A DNA stretch of 64,000 nt, taken from the NCBI GenBank assembly GCA_021156365.1, contig JAJNDK010000009.1, positions 172,573 through 236,572 of the forward strand, given 5' to 3'. Under the pieces are notes generated by a model, which had not been told where the DNA came from, did no database searches, and saw nothing but the letters and a program-made list of their open reading frames with translations. Below, in pieces: positions 16,140-23,823 of the stretch. Source of the stretch: Bacteroidota bacterium. Its GTDB lineage: Bacteria > Bacteroidota > Bacteroidia > B-17B0 > Aurantibacillaceae. Numbering within the stretch: position 1 is the first letter of the stretch; each line of letters begins with the position of its first letter. The position numbers were made by a program, and so were the translations under genes.

Positions 16140-17378
16140 TCAAATCGGCTTCAGCAGCTTAAACTCCGTTCGCCGGTTCAGCTCTATTTCTTCGGGCGAG
16201 CAATCGCCCATATCACATTTGATGATCGGCTTTTTATCGCCCATGCCAACCGATACGATCCGTTTCTTATCAATGCCGTTGGATACCATGTAGTCGAGGA
16301 TGTTCTTGGCCCGCTGCACCGATAACTTCATGTTGTTCTCGGGACTCCCCGTAACATCGGTATGCGACTGGATCTCTACCCTGAAATTCGGGTTGTCTTT
16401 CAGACGGCTGATCACCAGATCAATTTTCAGTGCGGAGGAATCGGGAATAGTCGTTTCGTTAAAATGGAAGATGTGCTCGGTATAGAACATCCTGTTCTTA
16501 AATTCCATCATGGCCATACCGGGATCTTCCTCTTCGAGCGGTCGTAATACAAATATATCGCGGTTGAGGAATTTATACGAAAATCCGTTCGGTCCTTTTT
16601 CAAACACACCTATCACTTTACCTTTGGGTGTAGCGAGATAAACTTTATCGTTGCCTGTGATCTCGGGATACCTCGAAATATTGATCGACAATTCATTTTT
16701 AGCATAATTGTTTTTGATCGTAAAATTCCCTTCCTCATTGGTGATCACCATCTGCACGGTATCGTTCTGCTTATTGGTCACGTAGATCTTGCGATATGGG
16801 AGTGGTGCCAGCGTTTTGGTACCGATCATCACCTTTCCGGAAATAACATTGTTTGCGCTTTCCGCAGAATTCCTGTCGAGGAACTTTTCTGTTTCGGCCA
16901 TCGTAGGGTTTACCAGCAATATAGTTCCCGTCTCATCCACGATCAGTGAATAGGGCATTTTATCGAGGTAATAATTCTTCACATACAAATCCCAGTATCC
17001 GTCGAAGGAAACATAATTCATGGCTTTCCCTAACTGGAAATGTTCGATATTCTTTTTCCAGCTGGCAATATCCTTACCTACGGCAACGGTGATCACATCG
17101 AAGCTCAGGTTATTGTAAAAATGCCTTGGTGTGTATTTGGAATACAGTTTTGAAACTTCGGCCAGGCTGGAAGAAGCGGTATCTGCCTTTGAATCCCATA
17201 TCCGGATAAAGAGCAGTTTTTTAAGGCTTATAAAAGAGCAGGAATGAAACGATTTCTCACTGTCATTTAAAAAGAAGGACGGGACTTTTTCTCCTTTTTT
17301 GATCTCTGTAAACTTCTGTGCCTTCGCGATCGAAGTGATCCCGGTCAGCAGGATACATAAAAGTAAAATTCGTAGCAT
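16140..17378 (-). CDS. Thioredoxin-like/OmpA fusion protein
   Basis: 412 residues with a signal peptide (to AKAQ, residue 20). Residues ~25-165 resemble a TlpA/peroxiredoxin-like domain (KGEKVPSFFLNDSEKSFHSCSFISLKKLLFIRIWDSKAD, then MPYSLIVDETGTILLVNP), but where the CxxC would stand there is WDSKAD, so it cannot act as a redox thioredoxin. A middle beta domain (GKVMIGTKTLAPLPYRKIYVTN ... ITNEEGNFTIKN) is carboxypeptidase-regulatory-like. The C-terminal ~110 residues are an OmpA peptidoglycan-binding domain: IQSHTDVTGSPENNMKLSVQRAKNILDYMV and ELNRRTEFKLL. It probably anchors at the cell wall from the outer membrane. Two direct repeats precede its start. Confidence 0.82.
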   Translation of the reverse strand: MLRILLLCILLTGITSIAKAQKFTEIKKGEKVPSFFLNDSEKSFHSCSFISLKKLLFIRIWDSKADTASSSLAEVSKLYSKYTPRHFYNNLSFDVITVAVGKDIASWKKNIEHFQLGKAMNYVSFDGYWDLYVKNYYLDKMPYSLIVDETGTILLVNPTMAETEKFLDRNSAESANNVISGKVMIGTKTLAPLPYRKIYVTNKQNDTVQMVITNEEGNFTIKNNYAKNELSINISRYPEITGNDKVYLATPKGKVIGVFEKGPNGFSYKFLNRDIFVLRPLEEEDPGMAMMEFKNRMFYTEHIFHFNETTIPDSSALKIDLVISRLKDNPNFRVEIQSHTDVTGSPENNMKLSVQRAKNILDYMVSNGIDKKRIVSVGMGDKKPIIKCDMGDCSPEEIELNRRTEFKLLKPI

Positions 17379-17383
17379 ACTTT

Positions 17384-17427
17384 GGTTTAGTGTTCGGGTG
17401 TAAATCGGTTTAGTGTTCGGGTGTAAA
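17384..17427. promoter_or_regulatory. Tandem 21-bp direct repeats upstream of the OmpA fusion gene
   Basis: Identical 21-base copies at 17384-17404 and 17407-17427 (core GTTTAGTGTTCGGGTGTAAA), separated by TC, period 23. They begin 6 bases upstream of the ATG at 17378, where -7 and -33 elements would normally be. Candidate operator or a local duplication of the promoter. Confidence 0.7.
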
Positions 17428-17504
17428 ATTGTATGTTTTTTAAACAGAAAAATAAAATTTTAGACGAAAAAATTTAGATTCTTTTGATTATCTGCTATTC
17501 GCCT

Positions 17505-18812
17505 TCATAGCCGGCTTAGCACCGTTTCCAGCCTAATCCCCCTGGAACCTTTGATCAAAATGGTTTTTTGTTCGACGGGATGTTCGCTAAGGTATCGGGC
17601 AGCCGCCTGCGAATCAGGATAGGTATGATCAGGACTAAGTGCAGAAAATACCGGACCAACCAACATGTGGTCTTTTAGCTTTTTTTCCTTCAGGAGGTCG
17701 ATGATCAGCTGATGTTCCTGTGCTGATTCCTCACCCAGCTCAAGCATATCGCCCAATATAAGCAGCTTGTTGGGTACGTCCATGGCCGCAAAATTTTCGA
17801 TGGCGGCTTTCATGCTGGTAGGATTGGCATTGTAATAATCGAGTATCAGCGTATTCTTATCCGTCTTCGTCAGCTGTGAGCGATTGTTCGTCGGCTCATA
17901 AGCAGCCAGCGCCCTGTTAATTGCCTCTTCCTCCACCTGAAAATAATTGCCGACACAAGCCGCACAAAGCAGGTTGTAATAATTATATACACCCACGAGA
18001 TGCGATTGGATCAAAGGCGCTTTGGCCAGCTCCGGCGCCTCGTACCTTGTTTTCCATACAAATTGTACGGTAGACGAAGACGCGTTCATCCGTCCCACTA
18101 CATCGTACAGCTTTTTGGTGCCGTAGGTGACCTTGTCGTTCGCTGCTGAAAGCTCCTGCAATACATCGTCATCCGCATGTAAAAATACCTTCCCTTTTTT
18201 CTCCGCGATGTATTTATACAATTCGCTTTTTCCTTTTTTCACGCCTTCAATGCCGCCAAAACCTTCAAGGTGTGCTTTCCCGATATTAGTAATGATGCCA
18301 TAATCCGGTTCCGCTATCCTGCAGAGCATTTCGATCTCTCCCTGGTGATTGGCGCCCATTTCAATAATGGCTATTTCATGTTCGGGCTTTATACTCAATA
18401 AGGTGAGCGGCACACCGATATGATTATTCAGATTGCCCTCCGTAGCCAGCACCCTGAATTTTTCGGCAAGTACTGCAGCCACTAATTCTTTTGTGGTGGT
18501 TTTTCCATTGCTTCCCGTGATCCCTATAAAAGGGATGTCCAGCGTCTTCCTGTGATAGTTGGCCAGCTGTTGCAATGCCAGCAATACATCCTGCACAAGG
18601 ATGGTATTGGGAACCGAAGCGAATGTTTTGTCGTCGATCACCGCATAGCTGCAGCCCGCCCCGATGGCCTGCGAAGCCAGCTCATTGGCGTTGAAATTCG
18701 GTCCTTTCAGTGCGAAGAAAAGAGCGCCCTTTTCTGCTTTCCGTGTATCGGTACATATCTTCTGCCCTGCTTCCAGGAACAATGTATGAAGATCTGCTAT
18801 TGTCGTACTCAT
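17505..18812 (-). CDS. murF: UDP-MurNAc-tripeptide--D-Ala-D-Ala ligase
   Basis: Adds D-Ala-D-Ala to UDP-MurNAc-tripeptide, the last cytoplasmic step of peptidoglycan monomer synthesis. 435 residues. N-terminal substrate domain with ICTDTRKAEKGALFFALKGPNFNAN and YAVIDD; the P-loop GITGSNGKTTTKELVA at about residues 107-122; the metal site region ATEGNLNNHIGVPLTLL and EMGANHQGEI; ITNIGKAHLEGFG; and the C-terminal domain with ILDYYNANPTSMKAAIENF, LLILGDMLELGEES and LIKGSRGIRLE, all typical MurF motifs. It stands apart from other cell-wall genes. Start ATG at 18812 gives a normal N-terminus. Confidence 0.96.
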   Translation of the reverse strand: MSTTIADLHTLFLEAGQKICTDTRKAEKGALFFALKGPNFNANELASQAIGAGCSYAVIDDKTFASVPNTILVQDVLLALQQLANYHRKTLDIPFIGITGSNGKTTTKELVAAVLAEKFRVLATEGNLNNHIGVPLTLLSIKPEHEIAIIEMGANHQGEIEMLCRIAEPDYGIITNIGKAHLEGFGGIEGVKKGKSELYKYIAEKKGKVFLHADDDVLQELSAANDKVTYGTKKLYDVVGRMNASSSTVQFVWKTRYEAPELAKAPLIQSHLVGVYNYYNLLCAACVGNYFQVEEEAINRALAAYEPTNNRSQLTKTDKNTLILDYYNANPTSMKAAIENFAAMDVPNKLLILGDMLELGEESAQEHQLIIDLLKEKKLKDHMLVGPVFSALSPDHTYPDSQAAARYLSEHPVEQKTILIKGSRGIRLETVLSRL

Positions 18813-18925
18813 ATATAGTGTCGTAGTTTATGCCTGAAGCTCCATCCGGGGAACAGGCGTTACAAATATGCGAAAATAAATAGTGTCTCATTTATTTATT
18901 CTCCGGTATTAGTATTAAATGCCGG

Positions 18926-19059
18926 GACACCGATTTCGCAGATTGCACTGATTTTATATACTTTCCAAATAAAATCTTTGATGATTTTTACGGATTTGTG
19001 CGTTTTCGGTGGAATAAATCCTTCTAAATTATATCCGCGGAATCCGTGAAATCTGTGTC
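18926..19059. repeat. Inverted-repeat intergenic element (GATTTC/CACNGATT type)
   Basis: The left arm at 18926-18954 (GACACCGATTTCGCAGATTG...) is matched in inverted orientation by the right arm at 19035-19059 (...ATCCGTGAAATCTGTGTC). An inner segment at 18979-19010 (ACGGATTTGTGCGTTTTCGG) has the same flavour. This fills most of the 320-base gap between murF and the gene at 19134. It looks like a dispersed non-coding repeat; no frame of interest is seen. Confidence 0.65.
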
Positions 19060-19095
19060 TGTTTTCAAATTGATACACTTCTTAAATCGTGGGCA

Positions 19096-19126
19096 TTTGC
19101 GTTTCCGTTCAAATTTTTTATATTTG
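19096..19126 (+). promoter_or_regulatory. Consensus Bacteroidota promoter
   Basis: TTTG (19096-19099), a 19-base spacer and TATATTTG (19119-19126) match the -33/-7 consensus exactly. The ATG at 19134 lies 7 bases further, so the leader would be only a few bases long. Confidence 0.75.
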
Positions 19127-19133
19127 TAGTCTG

Positions 19134-19475
19134 ATGTCCAAAAAGTTACGGATCATATTGAGTTTTGTGATGCTTGCGGTTGTGCTGTTTACGGCGCTTC
19201 CGAAGGTTTACCTGCATAAACTGATGGGCCATAACCATGTTATCGAACAGATACAGGACAGGGATGCCGGCGAAAATTTTGACTCCAATCATAAAACACA
19301 GAATTGTGAGCTGGAGAAATTTGAGACACCTGTTTACTTCACTATTTTTAAGATCATTCTCAACTGTACGCCTTTCCGGCAAAACAGCGATAAGGTTTCC
19401 GACAACTATAAACGACAAGACACCCAACAGCGCAAAGCTGTTATTGCATATCTCCGCGGGCCTCCGCAGGTTTAA
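19134..19475 (+). CDS. Small membrane-anchored hypothetical protein
   Basis: 113 residues from ATG at 19134 (an in-frame upstream extension overlaps the promoter and is rejected). One N-terminal hydrophobic segment (LRIILSFVMLAVVLFTALP) is followed by a periplasmic part with His/Cys/Asp residues (HKLMGHNHVIEQIQDRDAGENFD, HKTQNCELEKFE, IILNCTPF) and the C-terminal motif AYLRGPPQV. Short periplasmic proteins ending in a GPP-type motif often precede TonB receptors in Bacteroidota; here yidD and a TonB receptor follow on the same strand. The His-rich loop could bind a metal, which is speculative. Confidence 0.6.
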   Translation: MSKKLRIILSFVMLAVVLFTALPKVYLHKLMGHNHVIEQIQDRDAGENFDSNHKTQNCELEKFETPVYFTIFKIILNCTPFRQNSDKVSDNYKRQDTQQRKAVIAYLRGPPQV

Positions 19476-19519
19476 CTGAAACAGTGTTCCATCTATTTAT
19501 TGTTAAACCAATTTAATCA

Positions 19520-19729
19520 GTGAAATTTTTATTCATATTAGTTGTGCGTTTTTACCAAAAAGCCATATCGCCGCATCTCGCTCCTTCGTGCAGGTTCCAA
19601 CCTACCTGTTCGCACTATGCCGTTGAAGCGCTCCAAAAATACGGGGCACTGAAGGGCGGCTGGCTGACTTTGCGGCGCATACTAAAATGTCATCCCTGGG
19701 GGCCGCATGGCTACGACCCGGTACCCTGA
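19520..19729 (+). CDS. yidD: Membrane protein insertion efficiency factor YidD
   Basis: 69 residues starting with GTG at 19520. Contains the full YidD signature: [35 protein letters not shown], then [21 protein letters not shown]. The four cysteine positions and the GG-W-x-x-x-R-R-I-x-x-C-x-P-W stretch are conserved. It is a small membrane-associated protein that assists YidC-dependent insertion. It is usually next to rnpA/yidC, but here it sits alone between a small anchored protein and a TonB receptor, 25 bases upstream of the latter. Confidence 0.95.
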   Translation: MKFLFILVVRFYQKAISPHLAPSCRFQPTCSHYAVEALQKYGALKGGWLTLRRILKCHPWGPHGYDPVP

Positions 19730-19754
19730 ATAAAAATTTCGCGCCCGATGTTCC

Positions 19755-22079
19755 GTGCGAAAAAAGATCTTATACCTTTTGTTCTCCTTCCTCTCCTGCA
19801 TCATGTATGCACAGGATTGCAGTTTCAGCCTGTCCGGAAAAATAACCGACCAGGATAACGGGGAGCTGCTGGAATTCTCCGTGCTGCATATCAAAGAGAT
19901 CAATGTAAGTATTACCACCAACGAAAAAGGTCTGTATACGTTCGGCAACCTGTGTAAAGGAAACTACACCCTGCTGATCACCCATTTCGGTTGTGAGGAT
20001 ACTACCATTTATGTGAGCATTGAAAAGAACACGAAGCTCAACATAAAAATGCCGCACAGCTTCAATGAGCTCTCGGAAGTGGATATCGTTGAAAAATCGG
20101 TGCTGAACCCGACACAAACACTGGAAAAAGTAGAGCAGGAAGACATCGACAAGGCCAAAGGAAAAACCCTGGCTGATGCACTGAAAGGCAATAGCGGTAT
20201 CACCTCGCTCAATACGGGTGCCACTATTTCCAAACCGATGATCCACGGATTGCAGGGATACCGGATCCTGATACTGAACAACGGGATCCGGCAGGAAGGC
20301 CAGCAGTGGGGCAATGAGCATGCTCCGGAGATCGATCCTTTTATGGCGAAGAACATCAGCATTGTGAAAGGAGCTGCCAGTGTCCGTTATGGAAGCGATG
20401 CCATTGCAGGAGCTATTTTGCTGGAATCCGATGATCTGCCGGACACGGCTTCCGTTACCGGGGAAGTGAATCTCGTTGGATTTACAAACGGGAGAGCCGG
20501 TGTTGCTTCCGGGATCCTGCAGGGAAATTTTGACCGGCTGAAAGGTTTTGCATGGCGGGTGCAGGGAACACTGAAACGCTCGGGCGATATGGCAACACCG
20601 GAGTATTACCTGAAGAACACATCGACCGCGGAGAAAAATTTTTCGTATACGCTGGGCTATCACCGCAAAAAGTTCGGCGCCGAATTTTTCTATTCGCAGT
20701 TCAACACAAGCATCGGTGTGTTCAGCAGCTCGCACATCGGTAACCTGAGTGATCTTCAGGCGGCCTTCAACAGCGCCAAACCGCAGGACAGTCTCGCATC
20801 GTTTTCCTATACCATCGGCAGGCCTTACCAGGATATTGCACATGAGCTGATAAAAACAAAAGTGCATGTACATACGGGATTGCGCTCACGGCTATACATT
20901 ACGGGCGCCTGGCAGTACAATATCCGGAAGGAGTATGACAAGCACAAACCGAAGAATCTACTGAACTACGATTCTACCAAAGCCGACCTGGACTACCGCA
21001 TTACATCCAAAACCCTGGATCTGATGTGGGAACATGATAATATCAGATCCTTTCGCGGAATGTTCGGCGCTTCGTATATGAACCAGATGAACGTGTATCT
21101 TGGTCGCTTCCTCATTCCGAATTTCGTCAACAATACCTGGGGGGCTTTTGCCATAGAGCGTTTTGTAAGACACCGGTATGAGCTGGAAGTAGGCGTACGC
21201 TATGATGAAAAATATCTGCATAGCTATTACTATCTCAGTAATGTGCTGCAATCGCCTTTCCTGAAATGGAAGAATGTGAGCGCCAACAGCGGGGCCAATG
21301 TAAAATTCTCGAAGGACCTGAACTGGCTCACGAACATCAGTACTGCCTGGCGCGCACCTGCCGTAAATGAATTGTACTCCAACGGGCTGCATCACGGCAC
21401 GGCTTCCATCGAAAAAGGAGATACCAATATCCGGATGGAAAGGTGTTATAGTTTTATCAGCACACTGTCGATGCGGAAAAAATTCCTGGATGCCGATGTA
21501 AGTGTATACTCCAATTACTTCGACGGGTTTATCTACCTGCAGCCGGGCAGCACACCCGAGCTGACGATCAAAGGCGCTTTCCCTGTGTTCTATTACCGGC
21601 AAACGGATGCGCTGATCTCCGGCCTGGATTACAAATTCACAGCACGATTGCACAAACAGGTTTCGCTGCAGCTGAAAGGAATGTTCATCCGTTCACAGGA
21701 CCTGACGAACAATACCTGGATCTCGCTGATGCCTTCGGACCGGGCAGAGGCTTCGTTGAAATATTCGTTCAGGGATTCGAAGCTTACCAAAAAAACATAT
21801 ATCGGGACCGGGCTCCAGTATGTGAACAAACAATGGCGTGTGCCACAGAACGGTGATTATGCAGCCGCTCCGGAGGCCTATTACCTTGTGGGAATGGATG
21901 CCTCTACGACACTGCAATTGGGGAAACAGGAAATAACGATCGCCATAAGCCTCAGCAATCTGACAAACAAAAAGTACAGGGATTACCTGGATCGCCTGCG
22001 GTACTACAGCGATGCTGTGGGAAGGAACATTCAGTTCCGACTGAATATTCCATTAATTATTTATGACAAAAAGAACTAA
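19755..22079 (+). CDS. TonB-dependent outer-membrane receptor
   Basis: 774 residues, GTG start, signal peptide to YAQ (residue 20). Residues ~25-105 form an N-terminal carboxypeptidase-like domain (SLSGKITDQDNGELLEFSVLHI ... FGNLCKGNYTLLITHFGCED). The plug (about 115-235) contains ADALKGNSGITSLNTGATISKPMIHGLQGYRILILNNGIRQEGQQWGNEHAPEIDPF and VKGAASVRYGSDAIAGAI. The rest is a 22-strand barrel ending in NIQFRLNIPLIIYDKKN, with a short hydrophilic tail after the final strand. No SusD partner follows, so polysaccharide uptake is unlikely; a metal or siderophore type substrate is more probable. A lipoprotein gene follows 12 bases downstream. Confidence 0.92.
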   Translation: MRKKILYLLFSFLSCIMYAQDCSFSLSGKITDQDNGELLEFSVLHIKEINVSITTNEKGLYTFGNLCKGNYTLLITHFGCEDTTIYVSIEKNTKLNIKMPHSFNELSEVDIVEKSVLNPTQTLEKVEQEDIDKAKGKTLADALKGNSGITSLNTGATISKPMIHGLQGYRILILNNGIRQEGQQWGNEHAPEIDPFMAKNISIVKGAASVRYGSDAIAGAILLESDDLPDTASVTGEVNLVGFTNGRAGVASGILQGNFDRLKGFAWRVQGTLKRSGDMATPEYYLKNTSTAEKNFSYTLGYHRKKFGAEFFYSQFNTSIGVFSSSHIGNLSDLQAAFNSAKPQDSLASFSYTIGRPYQDIAHELIKTKVHVHTGLRSRLYITGAWQYNIRKEYDKHKPKNLLNYDSTKADLDYRITSKTLDLMWEHDNIRSFRGMFGASYMNQMNVYLGRFLIPNFVNNTWGAFAIERFVRHRYELEVGVRYDEKYLHSYYYLSNVLQSPFLKWKNVSANSGANVKFSKDLNWLTNISTAWRAPAVNELYSNGLHHGTASIEKGDTNIRMERCYSFISTLSMRKKFLDADVSVYSNYFDGFIYLQPGSTPELTIKGAFPVFYYRQTDALISGLDYKFTARLHKQVSLQLKGMFIRSQDLTNNTWISLMPSDRAEASLKYSFRDSKLTKKTYIGTGLQYVNKQWRVPQNGDYAAAPEAYYLVGMDASTTLQLGKQEITIAISLSNLTNKKYRDYLDRLRYYSDAVGRNIQFRLNIPLIIYDKKN

Positions 22080-22091
22080 AAAAATCAAACC

Positions 22092-22739
22092 ATGAAAAAA
22101 ACAATTCTATTCGCATTGATGGCAGGCGCATTACTTTTTGCCGCCTGCAAAAAAGACAAAAAAGAAGAACCGACACCTTCCAATCCGGTGAACCCGAATG
22201 AAAGTGAAGTGATCACTACGATGAAGGTGTATATCAAAGATTCGGTAACGCTGCTCAACATTCCGGGCTCGCCGTTTATTTTTAAAGATCCTGACGGAGA
22301 TGGCGGAACAGCAGGCGGTTTCCTGCCAACGACAGCAGATTCCATTATCAGCCTGAGTGCAAACACGGCATACCTTGCAGAGATCATTCTGCTGGATGAA
22401 ACCAAAACACCGGTAGACTCTATCTCCAATGCAGTGAAGCAGGAAAGCGCAGAGCACATGTTCTTTTACAACAACGGGGACAATACTTTTTCCAATTCAG
22501 CGAACCCATATATTGCATTACTGAATGGAAGCGGTATCAGGATCACGTATGCCGATCTCGATTCCGGCAGCCCACAGCGTGGACTGGGACAAAAAGTATG
22601 GATCCGGACGGCAGCAGCTACTTCCGGAACACAGTACCCATTCAAAGTTACGCTTCGTCACCAGCCGGGTGTGAAGGACGGAAGTTTTGCACCGGGGGAA
22701 ACGGATGTGGAAGTACGGTATAAGGTGATCGTAAATTAA
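22092..22739 (+). CDS. Lipoprotein partner of the TonB receptor
   Basis: 215 residues. Lipoprotein signal with lipobox LFAAC (Cys19), followed by a Lys-rich tether and a Pro/Asn-rich linker (KKDKKEEPTPSNPVNPNES). The mature domain is beta-rich with two asparagine/aspartate turns (IFKDPDGDGGTAGGF, FFYNNGDNTFSNSAN) and ends FKVTLRHQPGVKDGSFAPGETDVEVRYKVIVN, a C-terminal stretch I associate with Bacteroidota lipoproteins encoded next to TonB receptors. Probably exposed at the outer membrane and helps ligand capture. Ends at a strong terminator. Confidence 0.75.
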   Translation: MKKTILFALMAGALLFAACKKDKKEEPTPSNPVNPNESEVITTMKVYIKDSVTLLNIPGSPFIFKDPDGDGGTAGGFLPTTADSIISLSANTAYLAEIILLDETKTPVDSISNAVKQESAEHMFFYNNGDNTFSNSANPYIALLNGSGIRITYADLDSGSPQRGLGQKVWIRTAAATSGTQYPFKVTLRHQPGVKDGSFAPGETDVEVRYKVIVN

Positions 22740-22741
22740 AA

Positions 22742-22790
22742 AAGACGCGGCTTGAAAGATCTGAATAGTTAATCTTTCAAGCCGCGTCTT
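22742..22790. terminator. Bidirectional terminator, 19-bp perfect stem
   Basis: AAGACGCGGCTTGAAAGAT (22742-22760) pairs perfectly with 22772-22790; the 11-base loop is 22761-22771. A-run before and T/A-rich after. It lies directly after the lipoprotein stop and can also stop leftward transcripts from 22852-23697. Confidence 0.92.
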
Positions 22791-22851
22791 AAATAAATCC
22801 TGTAAATCTGTTTCTGAATCAGTTTGTTTAATCCCAACAGGATCTGTTTTT

Positions 22852-23697
22852 TTATTCCGTAATCACCACCTTCTTAACCTCTGCTTTTTTGCCCTGCTCC
22901 AGGTGCAGGAAATAAATACCTTTTTTCAGGTGCGATACGTCAATATTTTTTGTGATCTCCTTGTCCGTACTTATTCCCTTTTCCACCAACACTGTCTTGC
23001 CCAGGGCATCATATAATGTTATGGTAACCGGATCGCTGGTATTGCCTTTGTAACTCACACTGAAATTGCCTTTGGAAGGGTTCGGGAACACATTCAGCTC
23101 CTCAAAGTTGTTTCCTCTCACCTGCTGCAGATTGGAAGGCAGCGTTTTTTTGTCCTCGCCACTCACATCGCTTATCATTACTTTGCGTGTTATGATCACT
23201 TTGATCTCCTTTTTCGTAGTGCTGCCATTTGCACCCGCTTCTTTCATTGCCGCTTCGATCTCTTTGTCAATGTCCTTATCATCGCCACTGAATTCCCTTA
23301 CGATCACTTTTGCATTGCCCGTACCGGTAGTAGTCACTTTTCCATTGTCATCCACGATCACCGTCATCATTTCAGGTTCGTCGCCGGTATTTGCCCCGTC
23401 TGTAGTATACGAATAGTTGTATTCATTTTTTGCTCCGTCTTTATCTTCTTTGTTCATAATGATGACCTTTTTTTGTCCCTTTCCGGAAACGATCACATTA
23501 CTTTCCATTCCCATACTTTTTAAAAATGCATTCACTTCTTTCGGATCCGAGCTCTCAAAGCAGGTATCTACTTTCGTTACCTTTCCGTTCTTGTTTTCAT
23601 CGATGGTGATGCAAATTTTGGATTTTTTCTCCTGGGCCATCATAACGGTTCCTGCCATTAATAGCACCGGAACGATCAATTTGTGTATTGTTTTCAT
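22852..23697 (-). CDS. T9SS-sorted secreted protein of unknown function
   Basis: 281 residues. Signal peptide (MKTIHKLIVPVLLMAGTVMMAQ), then a charged domain with repeated valine/isoleucine strands separated by acidic turns (ICITIDENKNGKVTKVDTC, VIVSGKGQKKVIIMNKEDKDG, TVIVDDNGKVTTTGTGNAKVIVREFSGDDKDIDKEIEAAMKEAG, IKVIITRKVMISD). The C-terminal 75 residues are a type A sorting domain (NVFPNPSKGNFSVSY ... GIYFLHLEQGKKAEVKKVVITE). It is divergent from a two-component system; four phased GTTAAA boxes between them suggest it is a target of that system. Function unknown. Confidence 0.82.
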   Translation of the reverse strand: MKTIHKLIVPVLLMAGTVMMAQEKKSKICITIDENKNGKVTKVDTCFESSDPKEVNAFLKSMGMESNVIVSGKGQKKVIIMNKEDKDGAKNEYNYSYTTDGANTGDEPEMMTVIVDDNGKVTTTGTGNAKVIVREFSGDDKDIDKEIEAAMKEAGANGSTTKKEIKVIITRKVMISDVSGEDKKTLPSNLQQVRGNNFEELNVFPNPSKGNFSVSYKGNTSDPVTITLYDALGKTVLVEKGISTDKEITKNIDVSHLKKGIYFLHLEQGKKAEVKKVVITE

Positions 23698-23717
23698 GTT
23701 GTTTGGTTTTTATACAA

Positions 23718-23725
23718 CAAAAGTA
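23718..23725 (-). promoter_or_regulatory. -7 element TACTTTTG of the T9SS gene
   Basis: TACTTTTG on the minus strand matches TAnnTTTG, 20 bases before the ATG at 23697. No -33 TTG is present at the expected place; instead the GTTAAA box array begins 22 bases upstream, as expected for an activator-dependent promoter. Confidence 0.55.
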
Positions 23726-23746
23726 TCCGGCAGATAGCCCCTAAAA

Positions 23747-23784
23747 GTTAAACAGCGGTTAAAGCCCGTTAAAGAAAAGTTAAA
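23747..23784. promoter_or_regulatory. Four helically phased GTTAAA direct repeats
   Basis: GTTAAA occurs at 23747-23752, 23758-23763, 23768-23773 and 23779-23784, i.e. at steps of 11, 10 and 11 bases, one DNA turn each. OmpR/PhoB-family regulators bind direct repeats with this spacing as head-to-tail dimers. The array lies upstream of the -7 elements of both divergent genes (22 bases from the leftward, 27 from the rightward one). Candidate operator for the regulator encoded at 25368. Confidence 0.75.
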
Positions 23785-23810
23785 GTTGCCGGGACGCAGA
23801 CCTATTCTTT

Positions 23811-23818
23811 TAACTTTG
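23811..23818 (+). promoter_or_regulatory. -7 element TAACTTTG of the kinase operon
   Basis: TAACTTTG fits TAnnTTTG and ends 5 bases before the GTG start at 23824. A TTG at 23786-23788 gives a 22-base spacer, slightly long. The kinase mRNA would be leaderless or nearly so. Confidence 0.55.
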
Positions 23819-23823
23819 CCTGT

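Noticed and set aside
20009..20873. Long minus-strand open frames inside the TonB receptor gene
   Set aside because: They overlap a clear receptor gene, have no family similarity and are shadows of its codon bias.
22797..22843. ATCCTGT...ACAGGAT pair as a terminator of the T9SS gene at 22852
   Set aside because: The loop is 33 bases and no T-run follows on the minus strand; the strong hairpin at 22742-22790 already serves both sides.
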